This document shows, in pieces, positions 62,122-64,000 of a stretch of DNA of 64,000 nucleotides. Position 1 is the first letter of the stretch. Every line of letters starts with the position of its first letter. This DNA is from Raphanus sativus (taxonomy: Eukaryota; Streptophyta; Magnoliopsida; Brassicales; Brassicaceae): the NCBI RefSeq assembly GCF_000801105.2, contig NC_079515.1:25443407-25507406 (forward strand), in the 5' to 3' direction. Made by a program: the position numbers and the translations under genes. A model generated the notes under the pieces. That model was not told the DNA's origin. It was given only the letters and a program-made list of their open reading frames with translations, and searched no databases.

Positions 62122-62191
62122 TCGAAGAGCAAACATGATGCTGCTAACACCTATGCCGAAGCTGCTAAGTGCTTAACGAAAGTTAACCTTG
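62122..62191 (+). pseudogene. alpha-SNAP exon fragment
   Basis: The frame reads SKSKHDAANTYAEAAKCLTK VNLGK. This resembles the alpha-SNAP TPR exon (SKHDAASAYAEAAKCYKKVN). A pyrimidine-rich, AG-less stretch precedes it and stops follow. Gene order in Arabidopsis puts alpha-SNAP2 (At3g56190) just beyond BASS4, so this may be the eroded remnant of that locus. The stretch is short. Confidence 0.5.
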
Positions 62192-62272
62192 GGAAAATTG
62201 AGAGGTTGTCTGCGTCGTACATAATCAAAAGCTAACCTTTTGGAATTGACAGTCTCAAATATTAATATAGAG

Positions 62273-63708
62273 AAATTTTACGTCCACATTCTCTCTCTTC
62301 TATCTTCTCCTGAACGCGAAATTGAATCCGTGTGGCTCCGGTTCGTCGGCGGCGCGTGAGAGGCCGTGACCGACACCGGGAGCCGTCTCCTTCTCCCTTT
62401 TCTCTCTTTTTCCTTTGCTACTCAGCCATGGCTTCTACTCTCTCCGCCTTGCCCGTCGTTTTGTGGCTAGGGCTTCGCCAGTTTCGTCTTCGCACGTGAG
62501 AAGCTCTGGTTCGAATGCGGTTGCTGGTTTATGGAGCGGTGGCGCGGAGTTGGTGCTGCCATGGTTCGATTAGTCGGATTTTATTGTGAAGGGTACCTTT
62601 AACCCTTTGGAGAGACAGCAGCGCGTGGAAGCAGAACGGAAGGGCTTGCCGGTGGTTTCCTGCTGGTAACGGGAGTGTGGAGGCGGATCTGTGCTCTCTC
62701 CTAGGCGTCTAGATTTGAGTCGGTTCTGACCTCTTCCTCCTTGAGAGCTTTGGAGACCTATTTCTCGAAGGCGTTTGTAGCCTTTTGTTGCCGGCGTGTG
62801 TCGGGACTCGGGTGTTCTTTCGTGAGGTGCTGTTCCGGAGCAGTGTTGGAGACATCGTCTATGGCGTCTTCAAGGTGATGTTGTGGCCTTCCTCTCAATC
62901 TCCGTTCTTCTTCCCGTCCTTGTGTTGCCGACAATCGGCGAGTTGTGTCGACTTGCTCCCGATTGTTTCACTCTTGCGTGTTTCGTTCATAGCTTGCTCT
63001 TTGCCACATGATCAGTTATTGACAGCTTAAGCTTATCTCTGTCCGGTTCTCGGATGAGACGATCAACGAGTGGTTTGTGTGTCTTTGTTTTGTCAGCAGA
63101 GTTTCTCCTCCCTTGGTGGTTTGATCGGTGGTTGCGGCATTTCTCGACACTGTGGGCATAGTTGTGTTCGTGGTGATGTCGTTCTCTTAGCTTTGCAGGT
63201 CTTGGAGTGTTTTCAGCTTCACTTGGTTGAGGCTGTCTCGAGCCCGTTTTGTAGTTTCTACTTGGTCTTGTGGGCCCTTCCGGCTCCTTGTTCCAGGTGG
63301 CTTAGCGTCTTAGAAAGTTGCACATGGATTGGAGCGGTTTTCACTTGGTATGACTCTTATTCCTTCTTCTATTGCGCCTGTGTTAAATGGTAGTGAAAAT
63401 TATGAGTTCCAAGGAGATCCCCGAGAGCTAGCTACGCTAAAGACGGTATGGGAGTTCCTGGCATCCGAAGCAATGAGGAGAACCTCACAGTCCCATAAGC
63501 AACGTCAATGGTCGAGAACGGCAAACGGGTCTTGAGAATTTTAAAAGCGAGCTATCGGAATGTGCTAGGTTTAGTGGGTGGACGAAGATAGCTTGTAATA
63601 CATTGACTTAAGAGCTTTTGTTCGAATTGGGCTTGTAACCGGATCCTAAATTCCCGTTTCATCGGGTTGAAATCAATATATATATATATATATTTATTCA
63701 ATAAAAAA
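62273..63708 (+). mobile_element. poly(A) retroposon (LINE-derived, non-autonomous)
   Basis: The element is bounded by a 16-bp direct repeat AAATATTAATATAGAG (62257-62272 and 63709-63724). It ends in (TA)n and AATAAAAAAAA, so the insertion was made by target-primed reverse transcription. The 5' part is a C/T-rich leader, then GC-richer sequence without a long frame. At 1.4 kb with no reverse transcriptase it is either an internally deleted LINE or a transcript copied in trans. The repeat and the tail are seen directly; the family is inferred. Confidence 0.8.
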
Positions 63709-63724
63709 AAATATTAATATAGAG

Positions 63725-64000
63725 TGATTTATCAGCTCTCTTTTTGTGTCCACGTGACCAATGATCTTGTATGCGGAGGCTACTTCTTGTCTGAACACTA
63801 AAACGAGCAGTGAACATATTCTGAGAGATAGAAGGGTCAACATGGCTGCCAGATAGCACAAGGGTTATGCATGTTGTGGAGGATATGTTGGTATATGTAT
63901 AGATTGATAAAGCATGGTGTACCTCGGACAAAGTCAAATCCACTAGGCAGTAACTTGATTAAGTAATAACTCATCAACTGTTTATAAAAAAATACTTGTC
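63725..64000. other. window end, unassigned
   Basis: A minus-strand open stretch (about 63720-63940, 81 codons) looks protein-like (ITLVLSGSHVDPSISQNMFT) but I cannot assign it; it has no confirmed start, and it may be part of a gene beyond the window. Confidence 0.3.

Overview
This is plant nuclear DNA, most likely from Brassica or a close crucifer. The genes are intron-rich with GT-AG splicing, one gene belongs to the Brassicaceae-restricted UPF0725 family, and the run of housekeeping genes in the right half follows the gene order I remember for Arabidopsis chromosome 3 around At3g56060-At3g56190. Names rest on recalled protein families and that order; no database was searched.

Left half (1-35.4 kb) is repeat-rich. 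A minus-strand Helitron (about 2268-9012) carries an F-box-family C-terminal-domain gene, a broken RPA-like fragment and a nested Mutator-type MITE. After it come a five-exon UPF0725 gene, a tetraspanin pseudogene and two tandem minus-strand GMC oxidoreductases (HOTHEAD/mandelonitrile-lyase-like). The first GMC gene (13017-15672) is compact. The second (17876-26313) is intact once its exons are joined across a 6.4 kb second intron. That intron holds a complete Helitron (19323-25006) containing a satellite-like array, an assembly gap and fragments of a fructose-bisphosphate aldolase gene and possibly an ATL gene. A decayed LINE with a nested hAT element, a Tourist-like MITE and another Helitron (31096-35374) containing a short CCCH zinc-finger gene follow.

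Right half (36-62 kb) is gene-dense and conserved: cyclophilin, plastid ferritin (FER3-like), PRA1 family protein, tRNA m1G37 methyltransferase (TRM5-like), the plastid biotin-attachment-like protein BADC1, the LRR receptor pseudokinase MOL1, eIF3c and the plastid BASS4-type transporter. A small alpha-SNAP fragment and a poly(A) retroposon with a 16-bp target duplication lie at the right end.

Functionally the conserved genes are independent housekeeping or plastid loci (iron storage, fatty-acid synthesis control, metabolite transport, translation initiation, tRNA modification, secretory traffic, cambium signalling). The main novelty is structural: at least four Helitrons point the same way, and one lies in the intron of a gene that still reads through.
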